A DNA stretch of 64,000 bases from Coix lacryma-jobi var. lacryma-jobi (lineage: Eukaryota; Streptophyta; Magnoliopsida; Poales; Poaceae): the NCBI GenBank assembly GCA_009763385.1, contig CM019823.1:28611668-28675667 (forward strand), written 5' to 3'. Below, in pieces: positions 10,835 through 22,971 of the stretch. Position 1 is the first letter of the stretch; every line of letters begins with the position of its first letter. Position numbers and translations under genes: made by a program. The notes beneath the pieces were generated by a model that had not been told where the DNA came from, did no database searches, and was given only the letters and a program-made list of their open reading frames with translations.

Positions 10835-11186
10835 GGGCAAGTACATTGCTACACGTCAGCTGTCTCATGTATCGTCTCATGCAGTGCCACGTAGGATTTT
10901 TGCTGATGTAGAGGAAAGAGAGAAGCGAAAGAGGAAGAAGGTCGTTGTTCGCGAAACAACCACCTCATGAGCTAAAATTAGGACTATGAGACAACTATTC
11001 TACCATTGTATGAGTTGTTGTTGTCTTGTTACTCACAATTTATTTTTAATTCTATGCATAAATTAAGGAATCATGCTACGAGACAACTTAAAAAACAAAC
11101 TATTGTACATGTCGTCTACTAAGTCATCTTAAAATTACGTGGCACTATATGAGACCATCTACGAGACAAGACCAATGTACTTATCC
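10835..11186. mobile_element. Tourist-like MITE, 352 bp
   Basis: The ends GGGCAAGTACATTG and (reversed) GGATAAGTACATTG are flanked by TAA at 10832-10834 and 11187-11189. It has no coding capacity and is non-autonomous, of PIF/Harbinger type. Confidence 0.85.
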
Positions 11187-11426
11187 TAAATCGGTATAAG
11201 CATTATAGTAACTAATTATTTGAAACTACTTATGTTAACTACTACTATGCCAAATATGGTAAACTACGTACTACTAGAAAACAACTTGCCCAACTATAAC
11301 TAGCGTACACACGTTTGTAAATAAAACAACTAGAAAAATGAAATCGCACTAGTATAGCTAATGTCCTTTACCATAATTAAATACTAGTGCACTACAATAA
11401 TTACCATACTGAGATGCATGTTGTAA

Positions 11427-12180
11427 GGCCAGTCTCAGTGCCTAGTTTCACCGTACAGTTACCAAGACGCCACATCAACTAGAATGAGATGAAACGATGA
11501 ATGAAACTAGCATGAATATGCACCACACAATGCAGTGTTTCATTTCAGCAATTCCAAAGCTACGTGAAGCAATTAATTGCTGCAAAATGATGGGATCATA
11601 TACATCATATGGCCATGTGGCCTATACACATACAGCTCTTAGCTATTCAGATTTCACACGTAGCAAAACTGCAGCACTGCATATTTTATAAAGTGCAAGT
11701 TGACAAACATTCAGTTTTCACACACTAATAAGTACGAAACTACATTCACACAGGATTTTAGATAACTGGAATAGCAATAAAATTAAGACGATATGTCACT
11801 CAAACTGTAGACTATCACTCGAATGGACACCATTCAACGCTAGCATTCAACTGCATAACTGACACCCTGCAGGCAGGCGAAGTGTGGGCGGGATGGCCTG
11901 CGGTTGCGCGCGCAAGAGGATTGACGCCCAGCGCGGGAAGAAGGCAGCGACGATGGCTGCCTGGCTGGCTTTGCCCGCACGGGATCGGCGAGTATGAAAC
12001 GAACGCCCTCAGCGCAGGTTTCACTCGGTTACCAAGTCATTGGAAACAACGCTTGCTCGTTTCACCCGGATGAAACGTTTCTCTTCTCTTTCCTCTCTAT
12101 TTCATGCAAAGATTCTTTTTTTTTTTTTTGCTGATGTGTCACTATATTAAATATGCATGAAATAGTCATTGAGACTAGCC
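11427..12180. mobile_element. Pong/Tourist-like non-autonomous element, 754 bp
   Basis: The terminal repeats GGCCAGTCTCAGTG and (reversed) GGCTAGTCTCAATG are flanked by TAA at 11424-11426 and 12181-12183. The inner part carries TTTCA-type subterminal repeats, and a GC-rich core (11870-12000) could be captured or filler DNA. It has no transposase frame. Confidence 0.8.
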
Positions 12181-12183
12181 TAA

Positions 12184-12697
12184 TGCTGGTCGCCTGATGC
12201 ACGGACAGCTTATATATAATAATAAATTGATTATTTTTGTATTTATTTTTCACCAATTACCGGCAGTGGTGATGACGGATTGATGGGTCATCAATAATTA
12301 TGGTAAACGTACCGCCACCCTGGCATGCATGCATCTGCTGCGCTTGTTGGATCAGCACATGCATGCGCCCACGCAAATTGGCGCGGCCTGGATACAGAAT
12401 ACTGTACTCCAAATTCCAAAAGAGTATGATATTTTGAGCTACATAGTATTCTCTCAAGCATCCTGTCGGCGCTATCACTCTTTTGGCACAGAGTCACGTC
12501 TCATGGGCATCGGTAGTGGATCAGGACGATCTATCAGCAAGTAAGACAAGGCCCTGCCAGAAAATTAGCGATATAGTATATGTCTTGTGGTATCAGAGAG
12601 CAGTTCGTGCTTCCAATTTGTTGCAGGCTGGGACACCCTTTTGCCCCACCCAAAAAACTGTCTTGAGTGCTTTATATATAGCCACACAACAACCACC
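12184..12697 (+). promoter_or_regulatory. Upstream region of the terpene synthase
   Basis: About 500 bp lies between the last upstream MITE and the TATA box. I see no gene in it. A second TATA-like run (TTTATATATA at 12671-12680) precedes the better box at 12698. I do not claim any specific transcription factor site. Confidence 0.45.
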
Positions 12698-12705
12698 TAT
12701 AAATA
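12698..12705 (+). promoter_or_regulatory. Core promoter TATA box of the terpene synthase
   Basis: TATAAATA lies 190 bp upstream of the start codon at 12895. The intervening sequence has no upstream ATG with a long frame and looks like a normal plant 5' UTR. The transcription start would be expected near 12730. Confidence 0.65.
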
Positions 12706-12894
12706 CATTATTCTCATGCTCACAAGTCACATATCCCCACACCCACTTGCAAAGCTCATCACGCTACTAAGCTCTGCACATATATTATGATTATATAGAG
12801 AGAGGCGCTGAAGACCACGCACGGCCGTAAGGACTGAAGACTCAAGCTGTGTGAATGCAGTAGCCTAACAAACGGACGACGATACCCATAACCC

Positions 12895-15800
12895 ATGGCA
12901 CCCAAGACTGTATGGGGGTATTTCTTTATCAATTATGTCCCAGAACCACTGCAGGTATATGTTCATGACATGCCATCTTTCTTTTGCTGCGACTACACTA
13001 TTTTTTCCACCTTATGCATAATTCCATTCACAAAATCACAATAGCTTATTATTAAGCATGAAAACAACATTCTCTTAACAAACTACTTATATAGCAATGA
13101 AACTGAAATTTACCTTAAGTTTTTATTAGTACTACTTGATTAAATTGCATAAGTTGTATTTTAAATACCTTTATACATCACTGGTACAAAAATGAGCTTT
13201 ATAGTCCCGGTTGGTGATAACAACCGAGACTAAAGGGACCTGTAGCCTGGCATCGTGATTGACGCCTTTAGTTCCTTGATATTACCAACCGAGACTAAAT
13301 GGTCAGTCATGTCCTTGTAATGAACATTTCGATCTACCAACCAGGACTAAAAATGAACATCTGATCTCGGATGAAAGCTCCAACCAAGATTAAAACTTTT
13401 AGTCCAGTCCTGGTTGGAGTTTCTAATCGGGACTAAAGGTAAAACATTTAAATGTTTTAGCTTTAGTCTCGGTTGGTAATCCAACTGAGACAATAGGTCC
13501 TCTGCAGAAAACTCTGACACCTTAGGTACTTTTACTCAAACACAAAAAATACCGAGACGTACTAAAGCCAAATTCGACAGTGTGAACCAAAAAGTCCATT
13601 CTCTACTAGTGCATTTTGACTCAAATATTGTATCAATATTAGTAATTTGATTTTAATCGCTGTATTTTATAATACAATACTATTGCACATATAATTTTGT
13701 GATATAATAAATTCAGCATGTTGAGTGATACGTGCAATCGATATGCGATGAATGTTTATATAATCGTAAGAATTAAGAGGGACATGATGATTGAAGCCTT
13801 AGTACTCATGCACAAGTGATAATGACTTAATTTCCTCCCCCTCGACCACAAGGAGACACATGGATGAAACGCGATTAAGGATTCTAAGGAAAGTGATAGT
13901 ACTCTGTTTCGCACATGGCCGACATACATAGACACAACGAATCAGGCCAAGAAACGTACTTCTAATATGCGAAATAAAATGGGAGCAGGTGTCCAGTCAT
14001 CCAGAATATATTCATCTCTCAGGTGTTTGCAAGATAGTGACTTGATTTCATATACTATAATTCTTCATATCTCTTAGAGTTCAGTTGCCTGAGCTGTCAG
14101 GCGACGAGTTGAGGACACGATCTACTACTTTCCTGCTAAGTTGACGAAAGGAAGAAGAAAGCCTATGACTGCTGGTCATCACACGTCGTCTGAACTTTTG
14201 GAAGAAATCAGACGCCTGCTTAATAGCAATTCCCATAATTCTTCAGATGTGGCAAGAAATACTTGAAATAAATATCTTTAAAAACTATACCAATGTTGTT
14301 ATAACGGCATTTGAATTGGAATTTTGAACTATTAGTACATTAACATGTGCTCTCATACTGGTTAGAATCTTAAAGGAATACATGAAGATTACTTATTATT
14401 TATTCATGTGACTAATAACAAATACTTATATTAAATTGTGTATTTTTCTCTTTGATCATTTTCTATTACAATAGATATAATAGATACTCTATAGTCTCTA
14501 TTTAGTTCTGATAATTACTGATCCCATGTATTTTATAATTTGTATCTATAGTTTTTTATTTACATGACATCTCTATGAATCTTCAATATGCAATTCGTTG
14601 AAACCTTATGATAAACTATGGTGGCTCTTGTTGCATCTTAAGACATCATGGATCTAAATTTTAAATTTTCAAACATATATTGATCTTATTTTCAAATAAC
14701 TCTTGTGCTTATTTTATCTTTTATCACCAGTTCTTTTTGTACTTTTTAAAATTAAAGAGTTTCAGTCATAGACTCCACTCTTAGGTAGTATGATGGCCTA
14801 AACCATCATTTAAAACCTACACCACATTGTCTACGATCAATAAGAGAGTTTGAAGGAAGATTTAGGATGGGTAGCATTGCTAACCTTAAGAGCAAATTAA
14901 TATTTAAACCTTATGATGATTATTTATTCCAATGAATCTTAAATGTTAGGAATATATAGCCACCTGTGCCTTGCACTAACTGCTCCAATTCTCAAGATGT
15001 TTGAATTTTCTATAAAATAATTATATATGTAGTAATGGTTTATACTATCGTTATAAAGAAATCTCAAATGTTTTAGTTAATATGTATAAATATATCTAAG
15101 TAGTGACTTATATAAATTACATGTAATGGTTATCAATAATTTGTTACTATCATTATTATATATGAGTCATTAAAGAAATATTTTCATAATTGCTGAAACA
15201 TCACATATATATTTATCTCTATATAAATTATCCAAAACCCCTACCATTAAATCTAAATTACACATTTCTATCACTATTAAAGATAATGCAAAGTAGCTTC
15301 TATGTTCGCATTCAAATTATATATATGTAATTTAAATGCGAACATATGACTACTTTGCATTATATATACGGTAAATTATGGAGGTCTCAGATTTACTACT
15401 ACTGTTTGCTTTGTACTACCATTAACTCAGGATGTCATCATGCACTTACGATTTGGAATGATTCCCAGCGGTGGATAGTTCCAGAAAATATGTTTGGTCA
15501 TAATGTTATGGTTATGAGAGTTCTTTTACGATGAAGCGTGGGTTCCTGAGTAATAGTAAAAGACAGGGTGGTGGTGCACGGACATCGCTCTAAATATTAT
15601 TATTTAAACAGGACAACGAGTAAATATTATTTAGAGCGTTGGGATACACACACACCATTAATTATGAAGAAAAATATTAAGTAACACATTTTAATTTGTA
15701 TCTAATTATCCACCGCAGTCATCATAAATAATAAATAAAAATATCTATCAAATCCACATATAAATACTAATATAGGTATCACGACAACTAATTCAAATAT

Positions 15801-18800
15801 GGTGTACTTTATAGATATAAAACACATATACGAATTAGTGTTAAGGTAAAATTAAGTATAATTGTATGTCCCATTTCATTGCAACATTATTATTCAAGTA
15901 TTACCATAACTAAAACCTTGTTTTTGTGATGAGTTGTGCAAGGTAGGTATCAGGACTTCATTAATACACACACACACACACACTCCCTCCCCTCTAAATT
16001 CTATGTAATTTTTTTCTAGATACAATTTAGAATAGAGGATGTATTTGTTTTTTTTCTGTGTACCATGGTTTTATATATAGATATTTTCTAGATAAATCTA
16101 TATACCATGTGATATGTTGTCTTGCCTCTGCTCTCAACTCAGATTTCAGACGAAAAGATGACAGAGAGAGTCACGGAATTGAAAAGGGAGGTAACATGTC
16201 TTTTTGAGGCTTGCAAGGATCTCGTGGAGAAAATGAACCTAGTAGATGTGCTCCAACATTTGGCAATAGATCATCATTTTAAAGAACAGATATCCACAAC
16301 TTTAAACAACATTCAAGGAGCTGAATTCAGTAGCTCAAGTCTTCATGAGGTTTCCCTTCGTTTTCGCCTGCTAAGGCAACATGGGTTTTGGGTCTCTGCA
16401 GGTGATATTAACCATATTATGTGATATTACGTGAACACTTAACTATGTATTCTTACAAAAGAATTAACTTCAAATTATGTTGTAGATGAATTTGATAAGT
16501 TCAAACAAGATGATGGGAGCTTTACCAGTGACATAACTAATGACCCAAAGGGTTTGTTAAGTTTATTCAATGCAGCTAACCTTTTATATCATAATGAGGA
16601 GATACTTGAAGAAGCACTCCTATTTGCAAGGCAACATCTGGAATTGATACAGAGTGATCTCAAGTCTCCTTTAGTAGAACAAATTGGACGTTCCCTTAAA
16701 ATTCCATTACCAAGGACCTTGAAAAAGCTAGAAGCAGTATCATATATTCCAGAATACAGTGTCGACCCAAGGTACATCCCTGCCATATTGGAGCTTGCGA
16801 AGCTAGATTTTAACCTCCTGCAACATCTTCACCAAAAGGAACTAAAGACAATTACCCAGTAAGTATTGTAGACACTATGTATACCCCTATTCTCACACAA
16901 TATCTTTGCACGAACAAAAATATCCAAAGGTATAACAGAGGTTTGAAAGTTGTAGTGGAAGTGTCCCCAAAGGTTTTTGTGTTATTAAGTTTTTTAGATG
17001 CATGTATACAATGTTCTAGATTGAGAATTATACCTACTTAATTTTTACCAGGTGGTGGAAGGATCTTTCTGAAGAGATTGGACTAGAATACGCGAGAGAT
17101 CGGATTGTTGAGTGTTACTTTTGGGCTTATAGTGTGTACTATGAGGAAGAGTATACACGTGCACGGATGATCCTTGCCAAGTTGATCATGCTAACATCTT
17201 TATTAGATGACATTTATGATGATCATGCTACTGTACAGGAGTGTCGGGACCTCAGCGAGGCTATAGAAAGGTAATGTATTAGCAGTAGTTTTTTCCTTAG
17301 TCTTCACTTAAACCCTTTTTTGCAAAAAAAAAAAGAAAGAGAAAAAAAGAGAAGATGGTGTTTGGAGTGAGTTGATGATCATTTTACTAAAGAAAAATAA
17401 TGAAAAAATAGACCATTTGACTACTACGGGAAGCCTAACTGCTTGGCATAAATGCAGATGGGATGAGAATGATATTTCTCTTCTACCTGAGTACATAAAG
17501 AAATTTTTTCTCAAGGTGATAAGAAACTTCATGGTATTTGAGGATGAGATGGAACCACAGGAGAAGTACCGCAATGCTTACACTAGGAAAGCGGTATGTG
17601 CTGAAAACTAGCATTCGTCCTCATTTCACTACTACAGAATTGACATTCACTATCGACATCATCACTGTCGACTTCTTAAAAACTGACAGTGATCGGCCCC
17701 CGCAGCCCATCTATCATACCCAATTTTAAGGGATAAAATTGAATATAATATCTTACATCCCGAGATCAATCACACACACATAAACCTACAAATTATAGAT
17801 AGGACCATCACAAGTGTTTGTTATATAATGAATAGTATCATATAGTCTTCACACAAATATAGCAAAAAATTAAAGATAACTCTCTCATGGTAGCTCCATA
17901 ACATAGGGACGTCAACTGGTTGACCATAAGACTAGTACTCTTCAGGAATGTCGTTGTCACCATAGCAATTTGTTACCCATCTGAGATTTTTATCCAAATA
18001 ATGAAAACAAACAAGCATAAGTATATCTCGTACTTAACAAATATAACAAAGGTTCATGAGGCTCAAAAGGTATGGCACGAGTTAAACTGCATTTAGCTTT
18101 TTATTGACACAATTTTAGCAGTAAATAACATATATTATGTTTATCCCAATTAAACCACATGATCATAATAAGCATAAGTAGCTGTAGGGGCTTGACATGT
18201 GTGTGTAGTTTTTTAGATTCCGAGAAACCTTATCATTGTTGGATTAAAATAACCAGCATTGATGTGAACCCCCTATCACTGTCGCTTTGGTTGTGACTGT
18301 TCAAAATCCATCAGTGATAAGGGGTTTTGAACCGGCAGTGATCGTCTGATCTGGAGTAGTGTTTAGTTAATTACTCTCTGCTACTCTCTATATTCATTTT
18401 TATAGTGATGCAGAGATTGTAAATATTGTTATGTAAACATGTCTTAAAAGAAAAGGCACAACAATTATTAGTTCACTATAGCACTGCTAAGATTAGGAAA
18501 TTTGAGAAGTGGAAACAGATGTAGGTCATTTTTATTTTGAGATTGACACCTGTATGGTTATTCATATACTCCTAAATGCTAACAATGTTCCCTTTTTTGG
18601 CACATCCAGTTCAACCTTCTATCCAGAAGTTATCTCCAAGAAGTGGAATGGTGCCACCAGGATTACATACCAAGTTTCAATGATCATCTGAATGTGTCCA
18701 CTGTATCGGCAGGTGTTCAACTGATATGTGTTGGCCTGCTGTTGGGCATGGGTGATGTAGCAACCAATGAGGTATTCGAATGGGCCATTGGTTGCAACAA

Positions 18801-19765
18801 TGATGTCATAAGAGCATGTGGAGAGGTGACACGCTTCATGGATGACATGGCAGATTTTAAGGTATGCACTAAAAGTTACTCCTATTTAAAAGCGGAAGTT
18901 AAATGCCTTTAATTTAATCTGTTAGACATTATAAACCAAAACTTAAAAATAGGGCGAGCGACAACATAGGTATTCCCTCCATTCCAAAATAAACCGACTT
19001 CTAAAGCTATACTAAGCAAAACTTTTAAAGTTTGACTAAATTTATAGAAAAGACTGTCAATATTAGTGTCACCATCATGTGATAAATCATGATGTATATT
19101 TGCATGACGTACTTTCCTATAAAACTACTCAAACCTAAGATATTGACTTATGATGATTATAGGAATTAATTTATTTTTGGATGGAGGGACTACATTAAAC
19201 AATAAGGAAAGTCAAAATGAAGGGGGTTGTCTCTTTCAAAATTGAAGAGAATCCATATATTGAGAGACATCAAATAGAGTTTTATTAGTATATACATCAA
19301 CATCAATAGGGCGAGGGCTAGAATTGGCAACCCACACACATTCCTTGCATATGGGCGAGTCTCCAGTGGTGGAAAAAAAATCATGAGTCTGACATCTAAA
19401 AGATAGGGTTGTTTTCATAGTTGATTGTGGGTCAAAGTACAAATAAAAATAACCAGTCTACATGCTTTACACAGAGAGGAAAGAACAAAATGGATGTAGC
19501 CACCACTGTTGAGTGCTACATGAAGGAACACAATGTCACAAGCAAGGTTGCACTAGCCAAGATTGCTTCCTTTATTGAGGATGCATGGAAAACACTTAAT
19601 CAAGCACTCATTGAGTATCATGCTCTACTTCCAATTGTGCAACGAGTCGTGAACTTTTCAATGAGCATAATGATATTTTTCCATGGCGAGAGAGATTGTT
19701 ATACAGACAGCGAGGGACTTAAGGAAACTCTGGAAAGCCTATTTGTCAAGCATATTCCCCTCTAA
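12895..19765 (+). CDS. Terpene synthase (class I, TPS-a-like), seven exons, intact
   Basis: This enzyme would ionise a prenyl diphosphate and cyclise or rearrange it to a sesqui- or monoterpene. Exons inferred from GT/AG sites and frame: 12895-12954, 16143-16401, 16486-16858, 17052-17270, 17458-17593, 18610-18861, 19475-19765 (stop TAA). They give 529 residues without a stop or frameshift. The N-terminus has the WGYFF segment of grass synthases and no plastid transit peptide or RR pair, so the protein is probably cytosolic. RDR is at 246-248, the Mg-binding DDIYD at 283-287, and VECYM lies near the C-terminus. The second metal site (NSE/DTE) reads DDMADFKRG at 427-435, with Asp and Gly where Ser/Thr and Glu are usual. 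Length and the seven-exon layout fit the TPS-a class. Intron 1 is 3.2 kb and introns 1, 5 and 6 contain transposons. The product is not predictable. Confidence 0.93.
13179..13611. mobile_element. CACTA-type non-autonomous element in TPS intron 1, 433 bp
   Basis: The ends are CACTGGTACAAAAATG and (reversed) CACTAGTAGAGAATGG, flanked by CAT at 13176-13178 and 13612-13614. Inside are many inverted copies of the TTTAGTC / ACCAACCGAGACTAAA motif. The same motif fills the subterminal regions of the 5.5-kb element at 32768-38305, which may be its autonomous relative. Confidence 0.87.
13615..15284. other. AT-rich intron 1 DNA
   Basis: This is the middle of intron 1 of the terpene synthase. It is AT-rich, with no open frame, domain remnant or clear transposon end that I could recognise. 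Confidence 0.5.
15285..15361. repeat. Near-perfect hairpin in TPS intron 1
   Basis: The left arm (AATGCAAAGTAG, then TATGTTCGCATT and AAATTA) pairs with the right arm over about 36 bp, with a small mismatch bubble (CTTC against TCA) and one further change. The loop is a short AT tract near 15323. It could be a very short fold-back MITE or the stem of a small-RNA precursor transcribed with the intron. Confidence 0.75.
15966..15982. repeat. (AC)n microsatellite
   Basis: A run of about eight to nine AC dinucleotides lies in intron 1, about 160 bp before exon 2. Confidence 0.85.
17627..18361. mobile_element. CACTA-type element in TPS intron 5, 735 bp
   Basis: The ends CACTACTACAGAATTG and (reversed) CACTACTCCAGATCAG are flanked by TTT at 17624-17626 and 18362-18364. 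The subterminal motif (CACTGTCG / GACAGTGAT) differs from that of the intron 1 element, so it is a different CACTA family. It has no transposase and lies between exons 5 and 6 without touching splice sites. Confidence 0.85.
18973..19190. mobile_element. Stowaway-like MITE in TPS intron 6, 218 bp
   Basis: The ends TTCCCTCCATTCCAAAATAA and (reversed) GTCCCTCCATCCAAAAATAA are flanked by TA at 18971-18972 and 19191-19192. It is non-coding. Confidence 0.8.
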
Positions 19766-20742
19766 TAGTGGACGTACAACTACAAAAAAAAAATCGTCTC
19801 TTCGAAGTGACCCACGCTTCAGATAATCACTCAGTCCGGCTTCATATATATGTGTGTGCTTTTGTGCTATATGTTTTCATAATGAAAAATATATGTTGTA
19901 GTATTTCTAAGCGTTGCTTACGATGTCATCTATATTGTGTGCCAGATGTATATATAATATACTACAATAGCTTGTACGCTTGATAAACATGAGTATGCAG
20001 CTATTGTGTTGTACATGGGAATCTATGTTATGTTGTGTTTCTTCTTATGCATCTTCATTTATTTTAGAAATTCATAATTTTGGAGGTCGAGCATATATAT
20101 AGCCAATACTTAAATTATCACCCTTAGATTGGTAATATTGCTGATAAATTGATTGCCCTATAAAAATATATAAGTATGACACCTGGTTGTGTTGACTACA
20201 CATCATTCTTAAACTCAAAATAGAGCTAGAATAGTATTTGGAATGCTAGCTTTCTTAAAAATATATATATGAGGCATACACTAACACTCAAAAGTTAATA
20301 GCTCAAATTAGGTTTTCAATGAGCATCATACTATGAGATCCAAAATGAGAAAATGCATGGCAGGAAGATCTAATAACAAACAAATCAAAACAAAGAAGCA
20401 CAAAAGAAAATGCTAAGATTGGATGATGTGTTGGTAAAAGAATTGCAAGCACAATAGATTTAAAACTCATAGTGAAGGAGTCACAAAAAACTGTAAGCAT
20501 TGGAATATTAATGGAGGATCCACAAGATAGGAGTTTTGTTAGAGTTTAAAAGTTAAAACACAAGCATATGATGATCCAGTGCTAAAGTTTTGTGCCAACC
20601 AGAATATGGTGGTCTTTGCTAAACAGATGATAAGTGGGTCACAATATTCCAAAACTAGTTCTAATGGTGGCAAGTGGATCCAAAACAAAAGTATTTTAAT
20701 AACACCTGATTTGGTGGGAACAAAAGCTAAGCACCAAAAACA
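19766..20742. other. 3' flank of the terpene synthase
   Basis: This contains the 3' UTR (extent not determinable; no canonical AATAAA within about 300 bp of the stop) and then AT-rich DNA. From about 20280 it may include decayed Copia sequence, but only the integrase scrap downstream is recognisable. Confidence 0.45.
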
Positions 20743-20840
20743 TCATCTGAATTTTACATGGAACATGGAATTATTCAGGAGAGGACACCATCGTACTCAC
20801 CACAATTCAATGGAATTACCGAAAGAAAGAAGGGAAAATT
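20743..20840 (+). pseudogene. Copia integrase fragment
   Basis: One frame reads HGIIQERTPSYSPQFNGITE followed by RKK. This is the conserved end of the Ty1/Copia integrase core, including the catalytic Glu in the NG-x-x-ERK motif. It is bounded by stops, and no other Copia domain is identifiable nearby, so it is an old fragment. Confidence 0.75.
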
Positions 20841-21098
20841 GGTTCTCTAGCACTGAAAGATCACCAAAATCATAAAATATCATTCAGAGTTTCAGCCAAC
20901 GTAAAATAGCACTAAAAGGTGCAAACATTAATTTGATTTAGTACTCTGGCAAGTTTTTCACAAAAAAACATATTTTAATGTCTTTGATGTGTGGAACGGC
21001 ATGTGAAATGTCCATTATACCCTCAACCGAATCATGTCCTCCCGATCTCCTTCTCGTGGTGTGCATTCACACAACTCAGGGAGCCTTTTACCTATACC

Positions 21099-21731
21099 TG
21101 TTGGGGAAACGGACCACCAACAACGACTTCTGCGACTGCTTTACTGTGACTTCCACCAGACCCTCGCCATCGAGCAAGGCGGACCCTCGCTTTCTTTTCT
21201 TTCTTCCTTGCAGAAATGAAGATGAGTCGGTGTTTGAACGAGGACCGTCCAGGGAAAGGGCAAAGGAAAACCTTCGCTCCAGGTGGGGGTCATGCGGTCG
21301 GCTCCGAGGGGTGAAAGAAGGCTAACCCCTAGAGACAGTGAGCGAAAATATCCGCGCGAAGAAAGGCATCGCTCGACGGGCTCCAAGGGTCGAAGATGGC
21401 GATCCGGGCCTGGCGGCGGCAGGGTGGAGCTAAGGAAAAATTAGGGTTTCTTGCATGTGTTTGTACGATTGTACCTTCGATTCCCAGCTGCTCCTGACAG
21501 CTGGCATTGTACTTTTCTATAATTAACCTGGTGACCCTTGGTATGCCCTATAAATACCCAGGGGTGAACAGTAAAAAAGATATATGAATTTTGGAAGGAA
21601 AAATGTCGCGAGGCCTCCTTTTTGTCTTCCATTCCAGTTTTTGTTTCACCTTTCATCACCAGTAGGCCGTGGTAAACCCTCGTCCACCCCGGTACATTGT
21701 GCGAGGGTCGCGGGCAGGTATGAACCCCACA
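21099..21731 (+). repeat. 5' LTR of copy B1, 633 bp
   Basis: It starts TGTTGGGGAAACGG and ends ACCCCACA directly before the primer binding site. A TATA box (CTATAAATACCC) lies near 21550. The middle part resembles the 634-bp LTR of B2 at 31458-32091 (shared CTTGGTAT-x-CCCTATAAATACC-x-GGTGAACAG), but the outer parts have diverged, so these are different subfamilies. Confidence 0.83.
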
Positions 21732-21734
21732 GCG

Positions 21735-21752
21735 TGGTGCCGTCTGTGGGGA
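21735..21752 (+). other. Primer binding site, copy B1
   Basis: TGGTGCCGTCTGTGGGGA starts three bases after the LTR. This is the normal position and form for plant Gypsy elements. Confidence 0.75.
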
Positions 21753-21783
21753 CCGAACGGATCATTCACACCCTCAGACAGAA

Positions 21784-22971
21784 ATGGCAAGAACTAGGAG
21801 AGCTAACTCAAGTAGAGAGCAACGCCAGACCTCGGATGCCACAGCGGTGGTTCGGGGTTCAGAGGGCCACATTGATACACAGAGGACGGAGGAAATCGGC
21901 ACGGGCACGGAGGCCCCGGGCCCACATCCTCGGCCGGTAGCACAGCAGCACCCCATACGTCGGGGGCGCACGAAGTTGAAGGCGAGGAAGAGATGAGCCT
22001 CGAGGCTCTGGACAGGATGCATGAGGAGTTGCAGGAGAAAAAAGGCGCATTGACCAGATTGAGAAGCAAAACAGGATGAGAGTCATCAGACAGAAGGCAG
22101 AAGAGGCAAGGGAGCAGCTGTGAAGGATGGAGGAGTACCTGACAGCTGCAGAGACGGAGGCCGAAGGCTGGGACGAGCGTGAGATCGTGTCGCCTCGCGA
22201 GATGGTAATGCCGACCACAGGATCAATCATCCACCACCACCCCCCGAGAGCCACCCATCGTTTCGATCAACTGTACCCGGAAGAAAGGGAACCCGACCTT
22301 CGTAGTCAAAGAAGAATACAACAACGAGCAATGCCTTATGATCCAAAGTCACCACTCACGCAAATCCTTCAAACAAAGCCTTGGCCACCTTCATACAACC
22401 CGCAGAATCTCCCAAGGTACGACAGGCATTCGAACCCTCGATAGTTTGTGATGAGTTACGAGGCAGCGGTAGCAGCAGCCGAGGGAGATGAGGCGACAAT
22501 GGCCAAATCCTTCGTTATCATCCTACAAGACATCGCCCAGACGTGGTATGACAATTTGCGACCGAGATCAATGGACTCTTGGTCCCACCTTCGTGATAAG
22601 TTGTGCACCAACTTTAAAGGTGTCACCACGGCTCCAGCTAACCCCATTGAGCTCTTCAACTGCAAGCAAGGCGAACGACAACCTCTGCAAGACTACTGGT
22701 GAAGGTTCATCCAGATCATAGCTAGAACCTCGGGCATATCTGACGAGGTTATAATCCTCGCAGCAGTGAGCGGCCTTCGCCCAGGCCCATTCTCCTCCAA
22801 ATTTGCTAGAAGACCAGCTAGAACAATCTACGAATTGCATGAATCAATGCAGAAGTACAGCAGAGCCAACACATATTTCAGGGCCAAGTCCAAGGCCCGC
22901 CGATCTCAGTCACATCCTCGACAACGACCCTTGGCCCGAGATCAGAACCCTCGCAGAGACGGGGACAACAT
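21784..22971 (+). pseudogene. gag of copy B1
   Basis: The frame begins with Met at 21784 and is broken by several frameshifts and stops (for example a TGA after PLQDYW near 22700). The Retrotrans_gag core (MAKSFVIILQDIAQTWYDNL onward) and an Arg-rich tail are clear. The zinc knuckle and pol are lost. Confidence 0.82.

Larger units (their letters stand above)
10345..11240. repeat. AT-rich duplicated unit, copy 2, with two MITE insertions
   Basis: This is colinear with 9839-10150 once the Stowaway (10437-10676) and Tourist-like (10835-11186) elements are removed, leaving about 300 bp. The uninterrupted copy therefore shows the pre-insertion state of both MITE sites. Confidence 0.7.

Noticed and set aside
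15584..15642. Inverted repeat CGCTCTAAATATTA / TAATATTTAGAGCG-like in intron 1
   Set aside because: The arms match only over about 12 bp before slipping, which is much weaker than the hairpin at 15285.
16002..16090. Inverted repeat CCTCTAAATTCTATGTAATT / CTAGATACAATTTAGAATAG before TPS exon 2
   Set aside because: It is short and imperfect and probably a MITE remnant; there are no clear ends or duplication.
20579..20875. 98-codon plus-strand frame as a gene
   Set aside because: The meaningful frame there is a different one that gives the Copia integrase motif; the long frame is off-register.
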